This document shows positions 42,261-50,128 of a DNA stretch of 64,000 nucleotides, one piece after another; the first letter of the stretch is position 1; each line of letters starts with the position of its first letter. Source of the DNA: Streptomyces griseosporeus (GTDB taxonomy: Bacteria; Actinomycetota; Actinomycetes; Streptomycetales; Streptomycetaceae); contig NZ_BNBR01000001.1 of the NCBI RefSeq assembly GCF_014656055.1, positions 434,001-498,000 on the forward strand, in the 5' to 3' direction. The notes below the pieces were generated by a model, which worked only from the letters and a program-made list of their open reading frames with translations, was not told the DNA's origin and made no database searches. The position numbers were made by a program, and so were the translations under genes.

Positions 42261-42385
42261 GACGCTGTGCTCCTCAGGTCGGGTCCGCTCCCTCTCAGCG
42301 TCGCGAGCACCGGCAGCGGCCGCCACCCGAGCGCGTCGGACAGCCGCCGACAGGCAGGGCGGGAAGGCGCCGGCGGGGCGCCTGG

Positions 42386-42404
42386 CATGATCACCCGGTG
42401 ATCA
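42386..42404 (+). promoter_or_regulatory. Palindrome over the start of the HAD gene
   Basis: TGATCAC-CCG-GTGATCA (42388-42404) is a perfect 7-bp inverted repeat that spans the GTG start at 42398. CATGAT (42386-42391) is placed as the -10 of a leaderless transcript, so a bound protein would block both. Confidence 0.35.
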
Positions 42405-43048
42405 GTGAACCTGCGCGGACGCGCCGCGCGAGACACGTCCTGTTCGATGTCGACGGCACCCTGATCGACGCGGTGGACAACCAGCGTCGCGTCTGGGCGA
42501 CGTGGGCGCAGCGGTACGGCCTGGACGCGGACGAGGTCTACCAGGTGGCGCTGCGGACCCGGCCGACGGAGACGTTCGCTCAGGTCGCCCCGGACCACGA
42601 CCCGGACGCCTGCCTGGCCGCGCTGCACGAGCTGGAGGACGACGACGTCCGCCGCGGCGTCTATACGGCCTTCGACGGCGCGTCGGAGCTGCTGGGCGGC
42701 CTGCCTCCGGGGAGCTGGGCGCTGGTGACCTCGAACTACGAGCACCGGGTGCGCGGGCGCTTCCGGCGGACCGGCCTGCCGGTGCCGGAGCTGATCGTGG
42801 ACGCGGCCGCGGTGGAGGAGGGCAAGCCCTCGCCCGTCCCCTATCTGCGGGCCGCGGCGCGGCTCGGTGCCGAGCCCGAGGACTGCCTGGTCGTCGAGGA
42901 CGCCCCGTCGGGGGTGCGGGCGGGGCTGCGGGCCGGGATGACGGTGTGGGGCGTGAACAGCGCCGTCGCGGTGGAGGGCGTACACCGCCATTTCGCCAGT
43001 CTCCGCGAGGCCGTTCCGCACATCCTGGCCTTCGCGTCCCACCGTTGA
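42398..43048 (+). CDS. HAD-superfamily hydrolase
   Basis: 216 residues. Motif I is FDVDGTLIDAV with the nucleophile Asp and the acid Asp, motif II is LVTSNYEHRVRGR, motif III Lys in EEGKPSPVPYLRAA and motif IV VVEDAPSGVRAG. This is the beta-phosphoglucomutase / phosphoglycolate phosphatase-like subgroup, acting on small phosphorylated metabolites such as sugar phosphates. GTG 42398 is probably read from a leaderless mRNA. Confidence 0.9.
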   Translation: MISEPARTRRARHVLFDVDGTLIDAVDNQRRVWATWAQRYGLDADEVYQVALRTRPTETFAQVAPDHDPDACLAALHELEDDDVRRGVYTAFDGASELLGGLPPGSWALVTSNYEHRVRGRFRRTGLPVPELIVDAAAVEEGKPSPVPYLRAAARLGAEPEDCLVVEDAPSGVRAGLRAGMTVWGVNSAVAVEGVHRHFASLREAVPHILAFASHR

Positions 43049-43087
43049 GCCGATCATCCGCCGGGGTCGTGGCGCGACCCGGTCACC

Positions 43088-43093
43088 TACCCT
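43088..43093 (+). promoter_or_regulatory. -10 box for a leaderless Sir2 transcript
   Basis: TACCCT is six bases before ATG 43100; no ribosome site. Confidence 0.4.
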
Positions 43094-43099
43094 GGCGGC

Positions 43100-44017
43100 A
43101 TGCGCATGCGCCCCACCCTGAGGTGGACCCCTGACGAGGACCTTCCGCCGGGCACCACGGACCTGGAGCCGGTCGTCGGCGCGCTGAGCGCCGGTGGTGT
43201 GCTGGTGCTCAGCGGGGCGGGCATCTCCACGGAGTCGGGCATCCCCGACTACCGGGGCGAGGGCGGGAGTCTGAGCCGGCACACCCCGATGACGTACCAG
43301 GAGTTCACCGGCAGCGCCCAGGCCCGGCGCCGGTACTGGGCGCGCAGCCACCTCGGCTGGCGCACCTTCGGCCGGGCTCGGCCCAACGCCGGGCACGCGG
43401 CCGTCGCCGCGTTCCAGCGGCTCGGTCTGGTCTCCGCGGTGATCACCCAGAACGTCGACGGCCTGCACCAGGCCGCCGGCGCCGAGCGGGTCGTGGATCT
43501 GCACGGCCGGCTGGACCGGGTCGTCTGCCTGGCGTGCGGTGCCCTCAGCCCGCGCGGCGACCTCGCCCGGCGGCTGGAGGAGGCCAACCCGGGCTTCGCG
43601 CCGGTGGCCGCGGGCATCAACCCCGACGGCGACGCCGATCTGACCGACGCCCAGGTCGGGGACTTCCGCGTGGTGCCCTGCTCCCGCTGCGGCGGGATCC
43701 TCAAACCGGACGTGGTGTTCTTCGGCGAGGCCGTTCCGCCCGAGCGCGTCGAGCGCTGCCGCGCGCTGGTCCGCGACGCCGCTTGCCTGCTGGTGCTCGG
43801 CTCCTCCCTCACGGTGATGTCCGGGCTCCGGTTCGTCCGCCAGGCCGCCGAGGCCGACAAGCCCGTCCTGATCGTCAACCGCGACCCGACGCGAGGCGAC
43901 CGGCACGCCGTCACCCGGGTCGCCCTCCCGCTGGGCGCGGCCCTCACCACCGTCGCCGAACGCCTGGGCGTCACCGTCCCTGTCTTGACAACGGACGGCT
44001 CGGGTTTTATCTCGTGA
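43100..44017 (+). CDS. Sir2-family NAD-dependent protein deacylase
   Basis: 305 residues. VLSGAGISTESGIPDYRG binds NAD, ITQNVDGLHQAAG and the catalytic His in VDLHGRLDRVVC follow, and the zinc ribbon uses CLACG and CSRCGG. LGSSLTVMSGLRF and VNRDPTRGD complete the Rossmann part. It removes acyl groups from lysines using NAD, or in some relatives ADP-ribosylates. The zinc domain insert (SPRGDLARRLEEANPGFAPVAAGINPDGDADLT) is of the class II / SIRT4-like type. A sigma70-type promoter for the next genes lies inside its last codons. Confidence 0.92.
   Translation: MRMRPTLRWTPDEDLPPGTTDLEPVVGALSAGGVLVLSGAGISTESGIPDYRGEGGSLSRHTPMTYQEFTGSAQARRRYWARSHLGWRTFGRARPNAGHAAVAAFQRLGLVSAVITQNVDGLHQAAGAERVVDLHGRLDRVVCLACGALSPRGDLARRLEEANPGFAPVAAGINPDGDADLTDAQVGDFRVVPCSRCGGILKPDVVFFGEAVPPERVERCRALVRDAACLLVLGSSLTVMSGLRFVRQAAEADKPVLIVNRDPTRGDRHAVTRVALPLGAALTTVAERLGVTVPVLTTDGSGFIS
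43985..44013 (+). promoter_or_regulatory. Promoter inside the 3' end of the Sir2 gene
   Basis: A perfect TTGACA -35 (43985-43990), 17-base spacer, then TATCTC (44008-44013). It would drive the J-protein and GrpE genes with a leader of about 55 bases. Confidence 0.5.
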
Positions 44018-44073
44018 CTGTAGCCAAGACGGGTCCGTAACCGCAGCTCACGGCGTGCGAGGAGGTGGCCGGC

Positions 44074-44424
44074 ATGCAGGCGCGGGATCAGGGGGCGGAT
44101 CTGTACGCGGTGCTGGGGGTGGACCCCTCCGCGACGGTCGGGGAGATCACCTCCGCCTTCCGCGCCCGCGTGCGCGCCCTGCGCCCCGACACCCGCGTCG
44201 ACGCGGTCACCGCCGCGCGGTTCGGTGAGGTGAAGGCGGCGTACGAGACCCTGCGCGATCCGCTGCGCCGCGCTGCCTACGACCGACGCCACCCCCGGAT
44301 GCAGGGCTCTCCCCCGCCCGCACCCCGCGCGCGTCCGACGCGGCTCTTCCTCCTGGCGGTCGACGCCGCCCGCCCCGAGCCGCCGCTGCGCGCGGGTCCC
44401 GTGCGCTGGGAACCCGGCCGGTGA
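44074..44424 (+). CDS. J-domain protein without the HPD motif
   Basis: 116 residues. The N-terminal 65 residues align with a J domain: ADLYAVLGVDPSATVGEITSAFRARVRALRPDTRVDAVTAARFGEVKAAYETLRDPLRRAAYDRRHP. The His-Pro-Asp tripeptide that activates DnaK is RPD here, so stimulation of Hsp70 ATPase should be lost or changed. The tail is Pro/Arg-rich. ATG 44074 has GGAGG eight bases upstream. It is followed after 82 bases by a GrpE-like gene but no dnaK. Confidence 0.82.
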   Translation: MQARDQGADLYAVLGVDPSATVGEITSAFRARVRALRPDTRVDAVTAARFGEVKAAYETLRDPLRRAAYDRRHPRMQGSPPPAPRARPTRLFLLAVDAARPEPPLRAGPVRWEPGR

Positions 44425-44506
44425 GGACGCGCACGAGCCGAGGGAGGAAGAGGAGCGACGTGGACGCCGTGATGGTGGGCGACGACCAGCCGGAGGCCGG
44501 CCGGCG

Positions 44507-45049
44507 ATGACCAGGACCGAACCGCACAGCACCGAACTGGACCGGGTGAGGCGCCTGGTGGACGAGCGGACCGCCGACCTGCAGCGGGTGAAGGCCGAGT
44601 ACGACAACTACCGCAAGCGGGTACGGCGGGACCGGCTCGCCGTACGGGAGATCGCGGTGGCCAACGTGCTGCGGGCGCTGCTGCCCGTCGTGGACGCCGT
44701 CGACCGGGCGTGCGCGCACGAGCCGCTGACTCCGGGGCTGAAGGACATCGCGGACAGCCTGCGGGAGCAGCTCGGCGCGCTGGGTGTCACGTCGTTCGGC
44801 GAGGTGGGCGATCCCTTCGACCCGGCCTGCCACGACGCCCTGGCCCACCATGCGCGCGCCGACGCCGAGGGCCTGGTCTGCTCGGCGGTACTGCGTACCG
44901 GCTACCGCGTCGGCGCCCATCTGCTGCGCCCGGCCGAGGTGGAGGTGACCGGCCCGGCGGAACCGCACGGCGACCGGTCCGGCGGGGCCCGGCCGGTGAC
45001 CGGCCCTGGGCTTCTCCCGGCGAGCGGCCCTGCGGGCCCCGGGCGGTGA
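44507..45049 (+). CDS. grpE: GrpE-like nucleotide exchange factor
   Basis: 180 residues. DRVRRLVDERTADLQRVKAEYDNYRKRVRRDRLAVREIAVANVLRALLPVVDAVDRA is the GrpE helix and four-helix bundle start; FDPACHDALAHHARADAEGLVCSAVLRTGYRVGAHLLRPAEVEV is the beta-wing that contacts DnaK. It is shorter at the N terminus than housekeeping GrpE. The last 15 residues are encoded by the first units of a GTGACCGG tandem repeat, so the C terminus is repeat-derived. Orphan copy; its Hsp70 must be elsewhere. Confidence 0.85.
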   Translation: MTRTEPHSTELDRVRRLVDERTADLQRVKAEYDNYRKRVRRDRLAVREIAVANVLRALLPVVDAVDRACAHEPLTPGLKDIADSLREQLGALGVTSFGEVGDPFDPACHDALAHHARADAEGLVCSAVLRTGYRVGAHLLRPAEVEVTGPAEPHGDRSGGARPVTGPGLLPASGPAGPGR

Positions 45050-45191
45050 CCGGCCCGACCAACCCTGGCCTGTGACCGGCCCGACCAACCCCGGCCGGTG
45101 ACCGGCCCCTGTCTCCTCCCGTGACCGGCCCGACCAACCCGGCCGGTAACCAGCCCCTGTCTCCTCCCGTGACCGGCTCGGCGGGTCTCCC
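44996..45191 (+). repeat. Tandem repeat, units of 23-26 bp
   Basis: GTGACCGGC-type unit starts at 44996, 45046, 45072, 45098, 45121, 45146 and 45169. Two unit types alternate: one ending CGACCAACCCCGGCCG and one ending CCTGTCTCCTCCC. The array begins inside the grpE 3' end and fills most of the gap to the next gene. Confidence 0.85.
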
Positions 45192-45322
45192 CTCCCCAGC
45201 CCCCGGACAGGCGAGGCGCGATCCGGCCCAGCCCCCCCTCCCAGGCGCTCCGCCCCGGTGAGGCCGCCGGGCCGGAGCGCCCGGGCGGTGGCCGTCCCCC
45301 CGGGACGCCCGGTCGCCACCCC

Positions 45323-46735
45323 TCAATGCTCCGGCGCCGGTTGCGGCGCCGCGGCGGCCGGCACCGGGTGGCCCGCTGCGGCCCGGCCGGCCGCCCGCGC
45401 GGACGGCAGGAGCTGCACAAGCCCCCCGAGCGTCGCCGCGACGGCGATCAGGTAGACCAGGCTGTGCCGGAACGCCTCGGCCACACCCTGGTCGACCGCC
45501 CCGTAGAACACGACGCCGACGATGCCGACGCCCAGCGCACCGCCCACCTGCTGAGCGGTCGTCAGCACCCCCGCCGCCGCGCCCGCGTGCCGGGGCGACA
45601 CGCCCGCCAGCACCGTGCCCATGAGCGGCGCGAGGGCGAGGCCCATGCCGGCCCCGTCCGCCAGCAGCGCGGGCACCAGCCAGCCGAGCGGCGCCTCGCG
45701 CGTCACCGCCAGGAGGAGCCCGGTCAGGGCGAGGGCGCGGACCAGCGCGCCGAGGGCGACGACCTGGCGGCCGTGGCGTGCGGCCAGTCGGGGCGCGGCC
45801 CGGGAGGCGGCGAGGTAGCCCACGCCGATCGGGGTGAAGAGCAGACCCGCTCCCAAGGGGTCCAGGCCGCGGGCCTGCTGCGTGTAGAGCGCGAGGACGA
45901 GGAAGTACGCGGCCATGCCCATGGTGAACACCAGGTTCGCCGACAGGCCGACGGTGAAGGCCCGTTCGCGGAACAGGGCGGTGTCGACCACGGGTGCCTC
46001 GTGCCGCCGTACCGCGTACCCGGCGAGCAGCAGGACGGACGCGGCGAACGACACCCAGGTCCACCACGGCCAACCCTGCTCGCGCCCCTCGATCAGCGGG
46101 ACCAGCGTCGCCAGCAGCGCGGCGGTGAGCAGCACGGTTCCGGCCGGATCGAGGCGCGTCACCGCACCGCCGCGGCCCTCGGGCAGCACCCGCCGGGCCC
46201 GTGCCACGACCAGCAAGCCGATCGGCACGTTGATCAGGAAGCAGAGCCGCCATCCGCCGCCCAGGAGGTCGGCCCGGATCAGCGCGCCGCCGATCAGCTG
46301 GCCGAACACCGCGGCCAGGCCCATGGTCAGGGCGTAGGCCCCGACCGCCCGGGCCTGCGCGGGCCCGGTGTAGGCAGTACGGATGATCGCCAGGACCTGC
46401 GGCGAGAGCAGCGCCGCCGCCAGGCCCTGGGCGACGCGGGCGGTGACGAGGGCGCCGGCGTCGGGGGCGAGGCCGCAGGCGAGCGAGGCGGCCGTGAACA
46501 GGGCGAGGCCCACGACGAACATCCGGCGCCGGCCGTACAGGTCGCCCAGGCGGCCGCCGAGGATCAGGCCGGCGCCGTAGGCGAGTCCGTATCCGGCGAC
46601 CACCCATTCGACGGCGGTGGGTCCGGCGCGGAGGTCCTGCTGGAGGGAGGGGATCGCCACGTTGACGATGAAGAAGTCGAGGATGGTGACGAAGACACCG
46701 GTCAGGACGGTGGGTAAGACGCTCGCGCGTGCCAT
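45323..46735 (-). CDS. MFS transporter, DHA2 type, with a TTA codon
   Basis: 470 residues, 14 helices. ILDFFIVNVAIPSLQQDL, GGRLGDLYGRRRMFVVGLALF and the helix-5 motif GLAAVFGQLIGGAL mark an EmrB/QacA-type drug exporter. Codon 7 is TTA (46717-46715), the rare leucine codon read by the bldA tRNA in Streptomyces, so translation may be tied to development. ATG 46735 follows GGGAGC. Divergent from the TetR gene, which is its probable repressor. The Ala/Pro-rich tail ends near the tandem repeat. Confidence 0.9.
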   Translation of the reverse strand: MARASVLPTVLTGVFVTILDFFIVNVAIPSLQQDLRAGPTAVEWVVAGYGLAYGAGLILGGRLGDLYGRRRMFVVGLALFTAASLACGLAPDAGALVTARVAQGLAAALLSPQVLAIIRTAYTGPAQARAVGAYALTMGLAAVFGQLIGGALIRADLLGGGWRLCFLINVPIGLLVVARARRVLPEGRGGAVTRLDPAGTVLLTAALLATLVPLIEGREQGWPWWTWVSFAASVLLLAGYAVRRHEAPVVDTALFRERAFTVGLSANLVFTMGMAAYFLVLALYTQQARGLDPLGAGLLFTPIGVGYLAASRAAPRLAARHGRQVVALGALVRALALTGLLLAVTREAPLGWLVPALLADGAGMGLALAPLMGTVLAGVSPRHAGAAAGVLTTAQQVGGALGVGIVGVVFYGAVDQGVAEAFRHSLVYLIAVAATLGGLVQLLPSARAAGRAAAGHPVPAAAAPQPAPEH

Positions 46736-46757
46736 GGCCGCTCCCGAAGGGTAGAAC

Positions 46758-46797
46758 GATCGGTACACACCAGAGATTAGATAGACCGATTGATCTA
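46758..46797. promoter_or_regulatory. Operator region of the TetR/MFS pair
   Basis: GATCGGT (46758-46764) and ACCGATT (46785-46791) are near-inverted half-sites, and TAGAT (46778-46782) with ATCTA (46793-46797) is a perfect inverted repeat around ACCGAT. The 91-bp gap between the divergent genes is the expected TetR binding place. Confidence 0.5.
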
Positions 46798-46826
46798 CTT
46801 GTCAACCGCGTGCGAGACTTCCGTCC

Positions 46827-47387
46827 ATGAGCAGCACGCGACCCGGCCCCCGCGAACGACTCCTCGACGCCGCCCGCGACCTGACGTACCGTCAGGGCGT
46901 GCACGTCGGCGTGGACGCGATCCTGAAACAGGCCGATGTGGCGCGCCGGTCCCTGTACCAGCACTTCGGCGGCAAGGACGGGCTGATCGCCGAGGTGCTG
47001 CGCACCAGCGCGCAGGAGGACCGCTACCGCACGGTGATGGACGCCGCGGGTGAGGACCCCCGCGCCCGTGTCCTCGCCGTCTTCGACGAGCTGGAACGCA
47101 TCACCACCGCCCCCGGTTTCCGCGGGTGCCGCTACACCAGCGCCGACCTCGCCCTGACCGACCCCCAGCACCCCGCGCACACCGAAGTCCGCCGTTACAA
47201 GGACGGCGTGCACGCCCTGTTCACCGACGAGTTGACCCGGCTCGGCCACCCCTCCCCCGAGGCCGCCGCCGACCAGCTCCTCGTCCTCGTCGACGGCGTC
47301 CTCGCCCACGCCGTCACCCGCCCCGACGCCCACCCCGCGCGCGCCGCCCGCCGACTCGCCGTGCACGTCCTCGACGCCCGCGACTGA
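46827..47387 (+). CDS. TetR-family transcriptional regulator
   Basis: 186 residues. N-terminal HTH: RPGPRERLLDAARDLTYRQGVHVGVDAILKQADVARRSLYQHFGGKDGLIAEVLR. The C-terminal half has GFRGCRYTSADLALTDPQHPAHTEVRRYKDGVHALF and DQLLVLVDGVLAHAVTR, as in the subgroup with the C-terminal TetR_C_33-like fold that pairs with drug exporters. It is divergent from the DHA2 pump and most likely represses it until a substrate of the pump binds. Confidence 0.9.
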   Translation: MSSTRPGPRERLLDAARDLTYRQGVHVGVDAILKQADVARRSLYQHFGGKDGLIAEVLRTSAQEDRYRTVMDAAGEDPRARVLAVFDELERITTAPGFRGCRYTSADLALTDPQHPAHTEVRRYKDGVHALFTDELTRLGHPSPEAAADQLLVLVDGVLAHAVTRPDAHPARAARRLAVHVLDARD

Positions 47388-47468
47388 CCGGGTGCATGCG
47401 GGTGGATTCCCGGGGCACACGCGTCCGTGTCCGACTCATCCGCCCCACCGTGACCAGGGAGGCCGACC

Positions 47469-47696
47469 GTGCTGATGGCGCACCCCGCAGTGCTGAAGAA
47501 CCTGATCGAGCAGTACGAAACGCTCCGCGTCCTGCACGCCGAGCAGGGCAGCGCGGAGGTACGTCAGCGGATGGACGACCTCGCCTACACCCTGTGCGTG
47601 TCGACCGGAACCCGTGACATCGACGCCGCCCTCATCGCCGCCCGGCACCAGCTGCCCGGCGCCCGCCCCGAGGACGACTCCCTGCTCACCACCTGA
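47469..47696 (+). CDS. DUF5133 domain protein
   Basis: 75 residues: LMAHPAVLKNLIEQYETLRVLHAEQGSAEVRQRMDDLAYTLCVSTGTRDIDAALIAARHQL. The HP--L--LI--YE-L------G-----R--DD--YTLCV-TGT-----AL--A pattern is the DUF5133 family, found almost only in Streptomyces, sometimes next to regulators. Function unknown. GTG 47469 is behind GGGAGG; ATG 47475 is an alternative. Confidence 0.8.
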   Translation: MLMAHPAVLKNLIEQYETLRVLHAEQGSAEVRQRMDDLAYTLCVSTGTRDIDAALIAARHQLPGARPEDDSLLTT

Positions 47697-47883
47697 CCGA
47701 CGCCGACGCGGCCCCGCCGATCTCCACCCGGACCGGCCGCGAAGACCTCAAGGCCCCGCCGGCCACGTCCACCTGCCGCAGGAGGCGCGATCAGTCGGCG
47801 GGGCTGATCAATGCCGTCGGCGCCGCCCAGGTGACGACGCCGACGGGTGGTGCTGTGGCGTTGTGGGCTTGTGGTGTCCGGGC

Positions 47884-47952
47884 CAACGCCCTGTCGGTAC
47901 GCGGCCCATGCGCTGTTGGGTGCCCCGCCCATGCGCTGTCGGTGCCCGGGGC
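47884..47952. repeat. Three degenerate 23-bp tandem repeats
   Basis: Units starting at 47884, 47907 and 47930 share CATGCGCTGTYGGTGCCC-type sequence, at the 3' end of the SPW gene. This is the third short-period array in the window placed at a gene end. Confidence 0.55.
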
Positions 47953-48482
47953 TAGCGCCCCGTCATGCCGCCGTCGGTCATGCCGCGGCCGGTCATGCCC
48001 CGGTCGCCCATGCCGCGGTCGGTCATGCCATGCCCGGACCGGTTCCGCCGGGAGTCACCCGCGGCGGCGCTGGCGGCCATGCCCAGCAGCAGGCAGACGG
48101 CCCCGACGATCACGTTGTTCACGACGGTCCTCGTCGTGCTGACGTCACCGGCGATCACCCAGGGCGCGACGATGGTCCACGCTCCCAGGGCGCAGGCCGC
48201 CCAGGCCATGCTGTGCGTGCGTTCGTAGGCCCGGCCGAAGCCGCCGCTCATCAGCAGCGCGAAGGCGATGCCGACGATGAGGTTGTTCACCGCGATTCCG
48301 GACAGACCGCTGAAGCCCACGATCCAGGGGGAAGCGGCCAGGTAGACGCCGGTGAGCAGGGCGAGCGACTCCACTGCCTGCGCCCTCGGCGTGCTGGTGG
48401 CGCGCTCCGCCATCTCGTGGCGCTCGCGCATGGCAACAATGTCGGGATGGGTCTCCATCGACGACCGGGGAGAAGTTGTCAC
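47952..48482 (-). CDS. SPW-repeat membrane protein with Gly-Met tail
   Basis: 176 residues. Two SPW repeats: LLTGVYLAASPWIVGFSGLSGIAVNNLIVGIAFALL and ALGAWTIVAPWVIAGDVSTTRTVVNNVIVGAVCLLLG, giving four helices. The C terminus is a repetitive GHGMTDRGMGDRGMTGRGM stretch of about 26 residues, unusual for the family and encoded by DNA repeats. I choose GTG 48482 because GGAGGTGA lies eight bases before it; the frame opens at TTG 48503. Function of SPW proteins is unknown. Confidence 0.8.
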   Translation of the reverse strand: MTTSPRSSMETHPDIVAMRERHEMAERATSTPRAQAVESLALLTGVYLAASPWIVGFSGLSGIAVNNLIVGIAFALLMSGGFGRAYERTHSMAWAACALGAWTIVAPWVIAGDVSTTRTVVNNVIVGAVCLLLGMAASAAAGDSRRNRSGHGMTDRGMGDRGMTGRGMTDGGMTGR

Positions 48483-48592
48483 GGCCGTCACCTCCGCGTT
48501 CAAGGTCGGTATATGGCGATCCGCCGGGTACCCCCTCGCACCCGGCGGAACCTGCCATTCCCCTCCCCGTCCCGGGCCGTGGCCCGCCGGGT

Positions 48593-49240
48593 TCAGCCCT
48601 TGCCGCCCTCGGCCTTGTGGATCTCGCGGGCCAGCTCGTCCTTGTTCATCGTCGACCTGCCCTCGACGCCCAGCTCACGCGCCTTGTCGTAGAGCTCGGC
48701 CCGGGTCTCGCCGGCGTCGTCGTCCGGCGTGTCCGACGTGTCCGGCGTCTGCTTCCGCTTCCCCCCGTCCGTGCCCGTGCCGCCGCCCGCGGCCTTCAGC
48801 GGCTGGCCGGCCAGCCGCTGGGAGCGCAGCCGGGCGAACTCCAGGCCCAGCTCCTCCAGCCGGGCGGCGTCCAGTGCCTCCCGCAGGGCGGGGAGGAGTT
48901 CCTTCTCCTCCTCCTCGACGTGGTGCTGCACGGCGTCGATCCACTGCTGCAGGGCCTGGTCGAACTCCTCGCTCTCCCAGTCCATCTCCAGCAGGTGCTT
49001 GCCCATGTGCTCGGCCTCGTGGTGCTCCTCGGTGGCGTGCTTCGCCTCCGCCTCCTCGCCGGCCTCGCGGGCCAGGGCGGGGTAGACCCCCTGCTCCTCG
49101 GCCTCGCTGTGCGCCTCCAGCATGGCGACGGCCAGCGGCAGCGCCAGCGGCCGGGCGCTCTTGTCCGAGGTCATCATCTCGAACAGGCGCTGCAGCTCGC
49201 GGTGGTCGGTGGTGAGCAGCGTGATGACGTCGTCAGCCAT
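48593..49240 (-). CDS. Hemerythrin-domain protein with Rho-N-like tail
   Basis: 215 residues. Helical hemerythrin (HHE) domain: VITLLTTDHRELQRLFEMM, AHSEAEEQGVYPAL, EEHHEAEHMGKHLLEM and AVQHHVEEEEKELLPAL supply His/Glu ligands for a di-iron site. After a Gly/Thr linker comes TRAELYDKARELGVEGRSTMNKDELAREIHKAEG, a Rho termination factor N-terminal (SAP-like) motif that can bind nucleic acid. Such fusions are common in actinomycetes and may sense oxygen or NO. ATG 49240 has GAAAGG upstream. Confidence 0.85.
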   Translation of the reverse strand: MADDVITLLTTDHRELQRLFEMMTSDKSARPLALPLAVAMLEAHSEAEEQGVYPALAREAGEEAEAKHATEEHHEAEHMGKHLLEMDWESEEFDQALQQWIDAVQHHVEEEEKELLPALREALDAARLEELGLEFARLRSQRLAGQPLKAAGGGTGTDGGKRKQTPDTSDTPDDDAGETRAELYDKARELGVEGRSTMNKDELAREIHKAEGGKG

Positions 49241-49423
49241 GGTGGACCTTTCACTCTCCTTGATCGGTTCCCCCGGTGCGGTCGTCCCACCGTGTGCCCC
49301 GGACGGCCCGTGTGAAGCACGAGAAGGCAAGCCGTTGCCCCGTACGGCGCACCGGCCGGTGCGTCCGGCCGGGATGGGTACCCGGCGCCGTGCAGAGCCC
49401 GGGAACCACGGAGGTGGCAGCAG

Positions 49424-49960
49424 ATGAACGTCCGATCACGCACCCGCACGGCGGCCCTGCACCCCTTCACGAGCTCCCGGCCGGACCTGCTCGCCATCTA
49501 CCTGAACGACCATCTGACGGGTGCGACGGCGGGCCTGGAGCGGGCCCGTCATCTGCAGCGGACCGCCGAGGGCTCGGAGCTGGGTACGGCCCTCGGCCCC
49601 GTCGTGGCCGAGATCGCCGAGGACCGGGAGAGCCTGCTGGAGATCATGCGGGACCTCGGGGTCCCCGTCCGGCGCTACCGGGCCGGAGTCGGCTGGGCGG
49701 CCGAGAAGGCCGGCCGGCTCAAGGGCAACGGCCGACTCCTGCGCCGCTCTCCGCTGAGCAGCGTGCTGGAGCTGGAGGCCCTGCGGCTCGGCGTCGAGGG
49801 CAAGGCGGCCGGCTGGCAGACGCTGCGGCGGCTCGCCGCCGGCGACCCCCGGCTGGACGCCCGGCGGCTGGACGATCTCCTGGAGCGCGCCCGGCGCCAG
49901 CGGGACGTCATCGAGGAGTGGCGCATCCGCCGCGCCGGCCAGGTGCTGCGGCAGGAATAG
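49424..49960 (+). CDS. Hypothetical helical protein
   Basis: 178 residues, all-helical and charged. FTSSRPDLLAIYLNDHLTGATAGLERARHLQRTAEGSELGTALGPVVAEIAEDRESLLEIMRDLGVPVRRY resembles a four-helix bundle seen in small actinomycete proteins of unknown function; LSSVLELEALRLGVEGKAAGWQTLRRLA follows. No metal motif or membrane segment. ATG 49424 has GGAGG upstream. It sits between the hemerythrin and ctaD genes. Confidence 0.75.
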   Translation: MNVRSRTRTAALHPFTSSRPDLLAIYLNDHLTGATAGLERARHLQRTAEGSELGTALGPVVAEIAEDRESLLEIMRDLGVPVRRYRAGVGWAAEKAGRLKGNGRLLRRSPLSSVLELEALRLGVEGKAAGWQTLRRLAAGDPRLDARRLDDLLERARRQRDVIEEWRIRRAGQVLRQE

Positions 49961-50128
49961 GGCCCCGCGGACGCCGAAACCCCGGGACGGGGTCCATTCG
50001 GGTGTCTTCGTCATGCGTTTGGCGGTGTGTCGCGCCCGGCGGGCTCCGCCCGGGACCGCGTGCGGCCAGGATGAGCGCACTGGCATGGGGGCGCGTGCCC
50101 TTCACTCTTTCCGAGAGAGAAACAACTC

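Noticed and set aside
44996..45191. CRISPR array or attachment site
   Set aside because: Adjacent units without spacers; no integrase nearby.
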